Source: Bacteroidales bacterium (lineage in GTDB: Bacteria > Bacteroidota > Bacteroidia > Bacteroidales > UBA932). From it: a stretch of DNA of 64,000 nt. This document shows positions 53,827 to 61,651 of this stretch, one piece after another (the stretch's first letter is position 1; each line of letters begins with the position of its first letter). The stretch spans positions 84,134-148,133 of the forward strand of contig JAGBAO010000012.1 in the NCBI GenBank assembly GCA_017938925.1, read 5' to 3'. The notes under the pieces were generated by a model. It was not told the origin of the DNA. It saw nothing but the letters and a program-made list of their open reading frames with translations, and made no database searches. A program made the position numbers and the translations under genes.

Positions 53827-53976
53827 GGTTGTTTGATCATTATATGTAATTGATTGAATTATAAATGGTTATATTTATGTATAACCTTGTTGTGACCTTG
53901 TATTTCTATGGAGTGGCTACAAGGACATGCCCGATGACGGGAGTCACGGGCCAGAATGATATAAGTATGGAAAAGT

Positions 53977-54360
53977 CTAGATAAGGAGTTTCCTGAGGCA
54001 GACAAGGTGGTCTGAACCGACCAGATGCCCCATAGGAAGCAGATCGGATGTGATCTGTGAAAGGTCTCGTGATTGTATTGTAAGAATTTTTCCAGATTTC
54101 ACGAATGCATGAAGCGTGGTTGTCCTGCTGCCTGTGCTTCGTTTTGCCGTAGTCTGGCAACGTGGAATATTCGTGAAATTCGTTTGTCTTGGCAGATTCA
54201 GTTCGGACTCAGGTGCAGAAAACGAGCAGGAATCAGAACTCAGTTCATATTCCGTAGCCTCAGCGAGATTTACTTCGTTAGATGATTCGTTGCATTCACT
54301 CAGCTGCGTCAATGCAGTCAGTGCGGCAATGATTGATATGATCAGGAATCTCGTTTTCAT
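53977..54360 (-). CDS. Small secreted protein of unknown function
   Basis: This 127-aa protein begins with a signal peptide (MKTRFLIISIIAALTALTQL). The middle is Ser/Glu/Asn-rich (NESSNEVNLAEATEYELSSD) and the end is basic and hydrophobic (GHLVGSDHLVCLRKLLI). A similar ending, a Leu/Ile-rich LRKLxI tail, is one I associate with short Bacteroidales secreted proteins, but no name can be given. The start at 54360 is chosen for its signal peptide. The -7 box is only about 10 nt upstream, so the leader would be very short. Confidence 0.5.
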   Translation of the reverse strand: MKTRFLIISIIAALTALTQLSECNESSNEVNLAEATEYELSSDSCSFSAPESELNLPRQTNFTNIPRCQTTAKRSTGSRTTTLHAFVKSGKILTIQSRDLSQITSDLLPMGHLVGSDHLVCLRKLLI

Positions 54361-54369
54361 AACAGAGCA

Positions 54370-54377
54370 CAAAATTA
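54370..54377 (-). promoter_or_regulatory. -7 box of the small secreted protein gene
   Basis: The minus strand reads TAATTTTG, leaving only a few bases between the expected transcript start and the ATG at 54360. Confidence 0.45.
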
Positions 54378-54445
54378 CTCATAATTTGCAAATATTCAAC
54401 CAGACAATGTCTTGTAACAAATTCTTAATTCTCATTGCTCGCGTC

Positions 54446-54471
54446 AGACCTGCTCCATCTGTCGCAGGTCT
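54446..54471 (+). other. Orphan hairpin in the toxin-side intergenic region
   Basis: AGACCTGC and GCAGGTCT form an 8-bp stem around a 10-nt loop, followed by ATTTATT. It looks like a plus-strand terminator, but no plus-strand gene precedes it. A second palindrome (TGCGC-GTATATAT-GCGCA) lies about 45 bp on. A small RNA is possible. Confidence 0.45.
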
Positions 54472-54602
54472 ATTTATTCAAGTGCTTGATTCTCTGCTTC
54501 TAACATGCAGGGGAAGTGCGCGTATATATGCGCAAGTTAACATAATATCAATTGTATAACAAAGTGCAGGCATAGGGGAAATCCACTGTATATGATACAA
54601 AG

Positions 54603-54634
54603 AGGCCTCGCACACTATATGTAGAGCGAGGCCT
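54603..54634 (-). terminator. Terminator of the toxin-antitoxin operon
   Basis: AGGCCTCGC and GCGAGGCCT form a perfect 9-bp stem 24 nt past the toxin stop. The minus-strand tail reads CTTTGTATC. Confidence 0.7.
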
Positions 54635-54657
54635 GTTGATATTTCTTGCTGGATTGG

Positions 54658-54939
54658 CTACTTCTTGTAGTGTCCGAAAGCAGATAGAACTAGAACTTCA
54701 ATAACTTCATCATAGATACGATACACAAGTCTGTGCTCATGCGTTATTCGGCGCGAATATACATTCCCGTCGTAACCCTTAAGGGGCTCAACCTGACCCG
54801 TACCTGTCCTGGGATGCTCCTGGATTTCTTCTAAAAGCTTTGACAGTTTCTTTACAGTCAGAGGCGCTTTCTTGCTCAGTTCCTTAAGGTCCTTCTTTGC
54901 GTCGTTAGAAAATACTATTCTATACATCTCAGTCTTCAT
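54658..54939 (-). CDS. YoeB/Txe-family mRNA interferase toxin
   Basis: This 93-aa RelE-superfamily toxin would cut mRNA at the ribosome when freed of its antitoxin. The EPLKGYDGNVYSRRITHEHRLVYRI block is the YoeB signature, with the Glu and Arg of the active site. The C-terminus ends GHYKK, close to the family HY pair. It overlaps the antitoxin gene by 11 bp if the first ATG is used; an ATG at 54927 (MYRIVF) would start just after the antitoxin stop. Confidence 0.9.
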   Translation of the reverse strand: MKTEMYRIVFSNDAKKDLKELSKKAPLTVKKLSKLLEEIQEHPRTGTGQVEPLKGYDGNVYSRRITHEHRLVYRIYDEVIEVLVLSAFGHYKK

Positions 54940-55201
54940 TAATCATTCGACTAAGGAAGCCATCAACACTCTCCCCCTCCTCCATTCTATGAACTTTTCC
55001 CTGTTCATATTCCTCTATTCCGCGTCTGATTTTAGCCTCCAAAGTGGTCTGATCAATGAGCGTATCACTTTCTCTCACTGGCACAAGCCTATAGCTGCCG
55101 TGACTCCTAGACGTAATCACGACATCATTTGTAAGGGCTAAGTCAAAGTACTTACGCTGGTTAGCCCTGAATTCTCTGCTACTTACTACAACCATTTTCA
55201 T
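54929..55201 (-). CDS. YefM/Phd-family antitoxin
   Basis: This 90-aa antitoxin begins MKMVVVSSREFRANQRKYFD, the Phd/YefM N-terminal DNA-binding fold, and ends with an acidic toxin-binding region (EEYEQGKVHRMEEGESVDGF). An internal ATG at 55195 (MVVVSSREF) is also plausible. It precedes the toxin, as usual. A palindrome spans its -33 box, consistent with autorepression. Confidence 0.88.
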   Translation of the reverse strand: MKMVVVSSREFRANQRKYFDLALTNDVVITSRSHGSYRLVPVRESDTLIDQTTLEAKIRRGIEEYEQGKVHRMEEGESVDGFLSRMINED

Positions 55202-55216
55202 CTGTATTTGACTTTA

Positions 55217-55255
55217 CAAATATATGCTTTTTCAAATAAAGTACCAAATTGGTAC
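55217..55255 (-). promoter_or_regulatory. Promoter and operator of the toxin-antitoxin operon
   Basis: On the minus strand, TTTG (55248-55245), 20 bp, TATATTTG (55224-55217). The 15-bp palindrome GTACCAA-A-TTGGTAC (55241-55255) covers the -33 box, placing it well to block RNA polymerase when the antitoxin binds. Confidence 0.8.
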
Positions 55256-55333
55256 ACATTTATTTTAGTGAGCAGTTGGATTTATATGCTCAATATTATA
55301 ACTTTACACACAAATCGTAATTTTTATAATCGT

Positions 55334-56071
55334 ATGACCAATATCACCAAATTCCTCTGCATGAGCTTCTGCCTATGCGCAGCTGCATGCAGCAATCCAT
55401 CTAAAGGGCCGGTCAACACACTGAATACTGATGCTGTTACAGAAGCCTTAGCCAATGAAGGCAAACTCAACTTCGAACTTCTTGAGTGGACAAGAGAGCC
55501 TGCGGCATTCACAGTTTCTGGGGACACAATAACTATAACAACAGCTCCTCACACAGACTTGTGGCAGCGTACGTACTACCATTTCCGCAATGATAACGCA
55601 CCTGTCTTCCAGATGCAGACAAACGAGAAGTATTTCAGTTTCGTAGTCAAGACCGACTTTACTCAGAGCCATCACAGATTTGACCAGTGCGGTATAGTGA
55701 TGTACCTTGACAGTGAGAATTGGCTTAAGGGTTCAGTGGAATATGAAAACGAAGAGTTCCAGCACCTGGGCAGTGTTGCCACAAATAATGGCTACTCAGA
55801 TTGGGCTACCACAGCTATCCCTGCTGACGTGAAGACAATGTGGTACCGCTTCTCCCGCAGGGCTGATGACTACTGTATAGAATGCTCTACTGACGGAGTA
55901 AATTTCAGCCAAATGCGTATCTGCCACATGTATAAAGGAGCAGAAACCATCAGCTTCGGCATCTATGCCTGCTCACCTGAAGAATCATCATTCACAGCTG
56001 TATTTACTGACATGAAGATCACCGAATGCATGTGGAAGGCACACGACGGTCAACAGCCGGACGCTGAATAG
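55334..56071 (+). CDS. DUF1349 domain lipoprotein
   Basis: This 245-aa protein has a lipoprotein signal with lipobox cysteine C19 (CAAACSNPSKG). The rest is a DUF1349 concanavalin-like beta sandwich: FELLEWTREPAAFTVSGD, DLWQRTYYHFRNDNAPVFQM, QCGIVMYLDSENWLKGSVEYEN and MWYRFSRRADDYCIECSTDG. Proteins of this group have been linked to carbohydrate binding; no catalytic residues are apparent. The ATG at 55334 is preferred to an upstream frame at 55208 that runs through the toxin-antitoxin promoter. Confidence 0.88.
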   Translation: MTNITKFLCMSFCLCAAACSNPSKGPVNTLNTDAVTEALANEGKLNFELLEWTREPAAFTVSGDTITITTAPHTDLWQRTYYHFRNDNAPVFQMQTNEKYFSFVVKTDFTQSHHRFDQCGIVMYLDSENWLKGSVEYENEEFQHLGSVATNNGYSDWATTAIPADVKTMWYRFSRRADDYCIECSTDGVNFSQMRICHMYKGAETISFGIYACSPEESSFTAVFTDMKITECMWKAHDGQQPDAE

Positions 56072-56102
56072 TCACCCAAATTCGAATTTGTCTAACAACT
56101 AC

Positions 56103-56132
56103 AATCCTCGGCACTCATCATTGTCGGGGATT
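56103..56132 (+). terminator. Hairpin terminator after the DUF1349 gene
   Basis: AATCCTCG and CGGGGATT pair over 8 positions with one T-G pair, followed by CATTGTATAT. Confidence 0.6.
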
Positions 56133-56335
56133 CATTGTATATACTCCGGCATAGTCACCTCCTTCATCCGAATCTCAAATCTACGACATGACCATGCGAG
56201 GTCCATATTTTCGGATCGCTTATGGTGTTTTCAGAATATATATCACGCACGTCACGACTATATGTACTATAGACGCTGCCATTAGGGCAGCCTTCTTAAA
56301 TTTCAGCAAATTATTGTCGAAACAAAAATAATTTT

Positions 56336-56361
56336 TACCTTTGCGTTTGACACTAGTGTCA
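56336..56361 (+). promoter_or_regulatory. TetR-gene promoter with palindromic operator
   Basis: TACCTTTG (56336-56343) is a -7 match. A perfect 14-bp palindrome TGACACTAGTGTCA (56348-56361) lies at the expected transcript start, where a bound TetR dimer would block initiation. The ATG follows at 56375. Confidence 0.75.
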
Positions 56362-56374
56362 GAAACGGTAAGTT

Positions 56375-56971
56375 ATGGAGCATAAGATTATTGAAGCCGC
56401 CAAGGCGACATTCCTGAAAAAAGGGTACAAGGACACAAATATGGCAGATATTGCGGCTGAAGTTGGGCTGACTCGTCCGGCGATGCACTACTATTTCCGT
56501 ACAAAGGAAAGATTGTTTCAGGCTGTATTCGGTGATATCCTGATGAGTTTCATTCCCCAAATTAAAGAAAGTTTATGTGCTAACATACCCCTGGAATTGA
56601 AAGTCTCTCAAATTGTAGAAACATATATGTCAGTACTGGAGGACTCACCGATGCTTCCTGTGTTCATCGTTCAGGAAATCAACAGAGACATCGATAATAT
56701 CATATCAATTGCCCTTGATAACAATCTTGTCGAATTAGGCCAGTCTGTCGTTAATGTGCTAAACTGTGAAATGGAAGAGGGCAGAATAAGAAAGATGCCA
56801 CTCATTGAACTTGGCTATACCTTCTATGGACTGATGATGGTGCCGTTTCTTGCTCGGCCTGCTGGGCAAATGATCTTCGGTAAGGATAGTTATAGCCCTG
56901 AATTTCTGCAAGAATGGAAAGAAAATGTAATCAGACAGATGGTATATCTGCTTAAACCTCAAAATGAATAA
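56375..56971 (+). CDS. TetR/AcrR-family transcription regulator
   Basis: This 198-aa repressor has a TetR HTH in residues of about 5-50 (AAKATFLKKGYKDTNMADIA, AEVGLTRPAMHYYFRTKERL). The C-terminal helical part is the ligand and dimer domain. It is the first gene of the efflux operon. The palindrome at 56348 is the likely binding site, so the operon is probably autorepressed and induced by a transported compound. Confidence 0.9.
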   Translation: MEHKIIEAAKATFLKKGYKDTNMADIAAEVGLTRPAMHYYFRTKERLFQAVFGDILMSFIPQIKESLCANIPLELKVSQIVETYMSVLEDSPMLPVFIVQEINRDIDNIISIALDNNLVELGQSVVNVLNCEMEEGRIRKMPLIELGYTFYGLMMVPFLARPAGQMIFGKDSYSPEFLQEWKENVIRQMVYLLKPQNE

Positions 56972-56972
56972 T

Positions 56973-58253
56973 ATGAAGAAATTCTCATTGATTCTGTTAT
57001 TGGTTTCCATCGCCATGAGTGTTGCTGCACAGCCGGATCTTGAGCAGTGCAAGGAAATGGCAAGGAAGCATTATCCATTGATAAGGCAGTATGACCTTAT
57101 TTCTGCGAGCAAGGAGTTTACCATGACAAATGCGTCGAGAGCGTGGCTTCCGCAGATCGGCCTTTCCGCTCAAGCGACTTATCAGTCGGATGTGGTGAAG
57201 TGGCCTGATCAGTTTGAGTCTATGCTTGCAGCTCAGGGTCTTGATATGCCAGGGCTGCGCAAGGATCAGTACAAGGTGCAGTTAGACATCCAACAGACTA
57301 TCTGGGATGGTGGAAAGAGCAGGACTGATAAAGAAATAGCTTCGGCTCAGGCTCAGCAAGAGGCGCAGAGTGTTGAAGTGGAACTTTATTCTGTGGAGAA
57401 GCGTGTTGAAGATCTGTATTTCGGTATCCTGATGATGCAGGAACAGAGAAGACAGATAGAGGAGATGATGGAACGCCTGCAGACCAACATGAATCATGTT
57501 GTCGCATTGGTGGAAAATGGAGTCGCAATGCAGGCTGATGCAGATGCTATTGAGGTGCAGATACTTACTGCCAATCAGAATCTCTCCCAGGTAAAAGCAA
57601 ATGAGGAGAGTTTCAGAAAAATGCTCGGACTGTTCATCGGAGAAGAATTGGGAGGTGGAGAATTGACCATGCCTACTGGTGTCGAGCCTATGGGAACCGA
57701 ATCCGATAGGCCCGAACTGAAGATGTTTGAGGCGCAGCTGGATGTTCTTAAAGCCAGAGAAAATATGCTGGATGTTGCTCTGATGCCGAAATTCGGACTT
57801 TTTGCGCAGGGATACTACGGATACCCGGGATTGAATATGTTCGAGAATATGATGAGCAGCAAATGGTCTCTAAATGGAATTGTGGGTGTGAAGATGAGTT
57901 GGAATATCAGTAGTTTCTATACTTTGAAGAATCAGAGAAGGGAGATTGACAACGCCATCAGCGGTATCAATCTGAAACGTGATGTCTTCACATTCAACAA
58001 CACCCTTCAAGCTGAGCAGGAGAATGCTGAGATAACCCGAATCCGCACTGCCTTGAAGGATGACGACAGAATAGTGGAGCTGCGTGGTCGTGTAAGAGAG
58101 GCGGCAGAAGCCAGACTTGAAGAAGGCGTCATCGATATGAATACGCTTCTGACTCGCATCAGCGAGGAGTCAGCTGCAAAGATTGCGCGTAGTACCCATG
58201 AGATAGAACTTATGAAAGCTATTTATGATTTGAAACATACATTAAACCGATGA
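56973..58253 (+). CDS. TolC-family outer membrane efflux protein
   Basis: This 426-aa protein has signal peptide MKKFSLILLLVSIAMSVAAQ and the repeated helical hairpins of TolC (VEKRVEDLYFGILMMQEQRRQIEEM, VALVENGVAMQADADAIEVQILTANQNLSQ). An in-frame ATG at 56964 overlaps the TetR gene; 56973 is chosen because the signal peptide then begins cleanly. It forms the outer-membrane duct of the ABC pump encoded next. Confidence 0.88.
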   Translation: MKKFSLILLLVSIAMSVAAQPDLEQCKEMARKHYPLIRQYDLISASKEFTMTNASRAWLPQIGLSAQATYQSDVVKWPDQFESMLAAQGLDMPGLRKDQYKVQLDIQQTIWDGGKSRTDKEIASAQAQQEAQSVEVELYSVEKRVEDLYFGILMMQEQRRQIEEMMERLQTNMNHVVALVENGVAMQADADAIEVQILTANQNLSQVKANEESFRKMLGLFIGEELGGGELTMPTGVEPMGTESDRPELKMFEAQLDVLKARENMLDVALMPKFGLFAQGYYGYPGLNMFENMMSSKWSLNGIVGVKMSWNISSFYTLKNQRREIDNAISGINLKRDVFTFNNTLQAEQENAEITRIRTALKDDDRIVELRGRVREAAEARLEEGVIDMNTLLTRISEESAAKIARSTHEIELMKAIYDLKHTLNR

Positions 58254-59140
58254 AAAAGATAGTTTATTCAATCGCAGCTATGGCACTTTGCTGCGGCTGT
58301 GCAGAAGAAAGCGTGTATGACGCTTGCGGTACATTTGAAGCGACAGAGATACTGGTCGCAAGTCAAGGTATAGGGCAGATACTCAGTTTTGATGCGGAGG
58401 AAGGAGATATTGTTGATGTCGGTACGGTCATCGGAACCATTGATACCGTCCAGCTCCATCTGCAGAAGAAGCAGCTGGAGGCTCAGGTCAATTCTGTTTT
58501 GAGTTCCCGTCCTGATATCGAAAGTCAGGTATCTGCAATTAGAAGTCAGATTGCTAATCTGAAGTCAGAAAAGACAAGAACTGAAAATCTTATCGCTAAA
58601 GGAGCGGCACCTGCCAAGCAATTGGATGATATAAATGCCCAACTTGAAATACTTGAAGACCAGCTTGGAAGCCAGCTCACAGCGCTCGGCAAGAGTTCTT
58701 CTTCAATTGGATTCAATGCTGCGGCACTCCAGGCGCAGATTGACCAGATCGATGATAAGATAGTAAAATGCAGGATTGTGTCTCCTGCAAAGGGAACAGT
58801 AGTCGCAAAATATGTCAACGAGGGCGAACTTGTGAACATCGGCACACCGCTAATGAAAGTTGCTGATCTTGACAAGGTCTATCTGAGAGCGTATTTTACA
58901 TCTGATCAGCTTGCTGACATAAAGGTTGGTGACAAGGTGGATGTGACTGCGGATTTCGGTGGTGACAAGCAGTATCCGTATGAAGGAAGGATCACTTGGA
59001 TATCATCAGAAAGCGAGTTTACTCCGAAGGCGATCCAGACACGCAACACAAGGGCTAACCTTGTATACGCAGTCAAGATCGCAGTGGAGAATGACGGAAG
59101 GATCAAACTTGGAATGTACGGAGAATGCAATATCCGATAA
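58250..59140 (+). CDS. HlyD-family membrane fusion lipoprotein
   Basis: This 296-aa periplasmic adaptor has a lipoprotein-like signal (MALCCGCAEE, lipobox C17). A split lipoyl domain (GIGQILSFDAEEGDIVDVGTVI and ... IVSPAKGTVVAKYVNEGELV) encloses a coiled-coil hairpin (QLEILEDQLGSQLTAL). The beta-barrel part has VYLRAYFTSDQLADIKVGDKV. It resembles YbhG. Its ATG overlaps the TolC stop (ATGA). Confidence 0.9.
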   Translation: MKKIVYSIAAMALCCGCAEESVYDACGTFEATEILVASQGIGQILSFDAEEGDIVDVGTVIGTIDTVQLHLQKKQLEAQVNSVLSSRPDIESQVSAIRSQIANLKSEKTRTENLIAKGAAPAKQLDDINAQLEILEDQLGSQLTALGKSSSSIGFNAAALQAQIDQIDDKIVKCRIVSPAKGTVVAKYVNEGELVNIGTPLMKVADLDKVYLRAYFTSDQLADIKVGDKVDVTADFGGDKQYPYEGRITWISSESEFTPKAIQTRNTRANLVYAVKIAVENDGRIKLGMYGECNIR

Positions 59141-59862
59141 AAATAGACGGCCTTACCAAACGTTATGGGGCGTTGACGGCTTTGGATGGAGTGTCATTTG
59201 AGGTCGGCAAGGGCGAACTGTTCGGTCTGATAGGGCCTGACGGAGCGGGAAAGACCACCTTGTTCCGACTTCTTACAACTCTCATGAAACCAGATGAGGG
59301 CTCTGCTACTGTTGACGGCTTTGATATAGTCAATGACTACAAGGAAATAAGAAACATAGTCGGTTATATGCCGGGACGGTTTTCATTGTACCAGGATCTT
59401 AGCGTAGAGGAAAACCTTGAGTTCTTCGCATCTTTGTTCGGAGGCACAGTAAAGGATAATTATGACCTTATCGAGCCGATATATAGCCAGATAGAACCTT
59501 TCAAGACACGTCGTGCAGGCAAACTTTCAGGAGGAATGAAACAGAAGCTTGCTCTGAGCTGTGCACTGATACATCGTCCGAAGGTGCTTTTCCTCGACGA
59601 ACCTACTACCGGTGTGGACGCAGTCAGCAGAAGTGAATTCTGGGATATGCTTGCAGGCCTCAAGCAGTATGGCATAACTATCCTTGTCTCGACGCCATAT
59701 ATGGATGAGGCCGGAAGATGCGAGCGTATTGCACTGATCAATGACGGCAAGATCCTTAAGATTGATACCCCTGGCGCGATAACTGACCCGGGAATGACGC
59801 TGGAGGATACATTCATCAGACTTATACAGGAAGAAAATGCAAAAGATGATATCTGTAAATAA
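59125..59862 (+). CDS. ABC transporter ATPase 1 (YbhF N-half-like)
   Basis: This 245-aa ATPase has Walker A GPDGAGKTT (residues 37-45), signature LSGGMKQKLAL and Walker B VLFLDEPTTGVD. It corresponds to the first half of the double ATPase YbhF. It overlaps the adaptor gene by 16 bp and the next ATPase gene by 26 bp, so translation is tightly coupled. Confidence 0.92.
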   Translation: MQYPIKIDGLTKRYGALTALDGVSFEVGKGELFGLIGPDGAGKTTLFRLLTTLMKPDEGSATVDGFDIVNDYKEIRNIVGYMPGRFSLYQDLSVEENLEFFASLFGGTVKDNYDLIEPIYSQIEPFKTRRAGKLSGGMKQKLALSCALIHRPKVLFLDEPTTGVDAVSRSEFWDMLAGLKQYGITILVSTPYMDEAGRCERIALINDGKILKIDTPGAITDPGMTLEDTFIRLIQEENAKDDICK

Positions 59863-60574
59863 TCTGACCAAGATGTTCGGAGATTTCAAGGCTGTAGACG
59901 GGATCAGTTTTGATGTCGCCAAGGGAGAGATCTTCGGATTTCTAGGTGCTAACGGAGCTGGCAAGACTACAGCGATAAGGATATTGTGTGGTCTTAGCAA
60001 AGCCACCTCCGGGAGCGGTCATGTGGCCGGATGCGACATCATCACGCAGAGCGAGGATATCAAGAGAAATATCGGTTATATGTGCCAGAAATTCTCTCTA
60101 TATGAAGATCTTACAGTGTGGGAGAACATGGAACTTTACGGAGGTATATACGGCATGAAGACCAAGGATGTCCACCTCAGAGCAGAACAGTTGCTTAAAG
60201 AAGTTGATTTTTATGAGCATCGCAATGACCTTGTGAAAAGCATCCCAACCGGCTGGCGACAGAAACTTGCATTTACCGTAGCAAATATCCATTCGCCTAA
60301 GGTTATATTCCTTGACGAGCCTACGGGCGGCGTGGATCCGTTGACACGTCGTCAGTTCTGGAGCATGATAAGAAAGACGGCTGCAGAAGGCACTACCGTA
60401 TTTGTTACTACTCATTATATGGATGAAGCGGAATACTGCGACAGGGTGTCGATAATGGTGGATGGAAAGATAATGGCACTGGATACTCCTGCTGCATTGA
60501 TTGAGAAGTTTGGTGTCAGTTCAATGGACGAGGTTTTCAGAAATCTCGCAAGAAATGCTGTAAGAAATGAATAG
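59837..60574 (+). CDS. ABC transporter ATPase 2 (YbhF C-half-like)
   Basis: This 245-aa ATPase has Walker A GANGAGKTT and Walker B VIFLDEPTGGVDPL. The signature motif is degenerate, reading IPTGWRQKLAF where LSGG is expected; the second half of YbhF shows a similar variant. It would pair with the first ATPase, leaving one canonical composite site. It overlaps the downstream permease gene by 8 bp. Confidence 0.92.
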   Translation: MQKMISVNNLTKMFGDFKAVDGISFDVAKGEIFGFLGANGAGKTTAIRILCGLSKATSGSGHVAGCDIITQSEDIKRNIGYMCQKFSLYEDLTVWENMELYGGIYGMKTKDVHLRAEQLLKEVDFYEHRNDLVKSIPTGWRQKLAFTVANIHSPKVIFLDEPTGGVDPLTRRQFWSMIRKTAAEGTTVFVTTHYMDEAEYCDRVSIMVDGKIMALDTPAALIEKFGVSSMDEVFRNLARNAVRNE

Positions 60575-61649
60575 ACTCCTATATTTCATAAAGAAGGAAT
60601 CTCTGCACATCCTTCGTGACATAAGGACACTCCTTGTGGTGATCGGCATTCCGATACTGCTGATGCTTCTGTTCGGTTTTGCCATATCGACAGATGTGAA
60701 CAACATAAATGTGGCAGTCTGTGCTCCTGTAAGGGCGGAATCAATAGAGAAGGTCATATCTGAAATGGACAACAGCGAGTTGTTCACATTCAAAGGGTAT
60801 GTAAACCCGGATGAGATTGACCGGGCGCTCAGAAGCGGAAAAGTAGGAATTGTCGTCGTGTTTGCAGACGACTATGACAGGATAGTTTCGGGACGGATAC
60901 CGGATGAAAAGGCTGTGCAGATTGTTTTGGACGGTTCTAATCCTAATGTGGCAGCCTCAGGAGCAGCATATCTGACAGCTATGCTGGGAGGAATGGGGTC
61001 AGAGGCCGGATTGGTCGAGAATCATATCCTTTATAACCCTCAGATGAAGAGTGCCTATAATTTCGTTCCAGGTATCCTTGGACTCATATTCATATTGGTC
61101 TGTGCGATGATGACATCTATATCCATTGTCAGGGAGAAGGAACTCGGCACGATGGAGGTTCTTCTCGTGTCTCCCGTGAAGCCGATCTGGATTATCCTTT
61201 CCAAGATGGTACCATATTTCCTTCTGAGTTGCATCAACCTCATCAGTACCTTGCTGATTGCTAAGTTCGCTCTTGGAGTGCCTATGACGGGAAGCATCTT
61301 CGGCATCATATTCATATCGCTGACATATATCCTGCTGTCTTTGGGATTCGGACTACTTGTCTCGACCGTTACTGATAAGCAGATGGTTGCGCTTCTTATA
61401 TCTGGAATGATTCTTATGCTTCCCATTATGATGTTTTCAGGAATGCTCTTCCCTGTGGAGAACCTCCCTGCAGTACTGAAACCTTTCTCCTATATCGTTC
61501 CAGCACGATGGTATATCGATGCAATGAGAAAGCTGATGATCGAAGGGCTGGAATTCAGTGGAGTGATTCTGGAGTTCTCTATCCTGTGTTTTATGACGGT
61601 TGGTATATTGAGGGTAGCACTTATGAAGTTTAACGACAGACTTGAGTAA
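60567..61649 (+). CDS. ABC transporter permease 1 (ABC-2 type)
   Basis: This 360-aa ABC-2 permease has an N-terminal helix (VVIGIPILLMLLFGFAIS), a large periplasmic domain of about 130 residues and five C-terminal helices. The IVREKELGTMEVLLVSPVKPIWIILSKM segment is the coupling motif of the family. It resembles YbhS or YbhR. It is followed 2 nt later by the second permease gene. Confidence 0.92.
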   Translation: MNRLLYFIKKESLHILRDIRTLLVVIGIPILLMLLFGFAISTDVNNINVAVCAPVRAESIEKVISEMDNSELFTFKGYVNPDEIDRALRSGKVGIVVVFADDYDRIVSGRIPDEKAVQIVLDGSNPNVAASGAAYLTAMLGGMGSEAGLVENHILYNPQMKSAYNFVPGILGLIFILVCAMMTSISIVREKELGTMEVLLVSPVKPIWIILSKMVPYFLLSCINLISTLLIAKFALGVPMTGSIFGIIFISLTYILLSLGFGLLVSTVTDKQMVALLISGMILMLPIMMFSGMLFPVENLPAVLKPFSYIVPARWYIDAMRKLMIEGLEFSGVILEFSILCFMTVGILRVALMKFNDRLE

Positions 61650-61651
61650 AG

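Larger units (their letters stand above)
56072..56374. other. Intergenic region between DUF1349 and the efflux operon
   Basis: These 303 bases have a terminator hairpin near the left end, a middle part with no recognisable feature, and the TetR promoter and operator at the right end. Confidence 0.6.

Noticed and set aside
54116-54559. 147-codon plus-strand open frame
   Set aside because: It is antisense to the small secreted protein gene and runs through the hairpin region without domain features.
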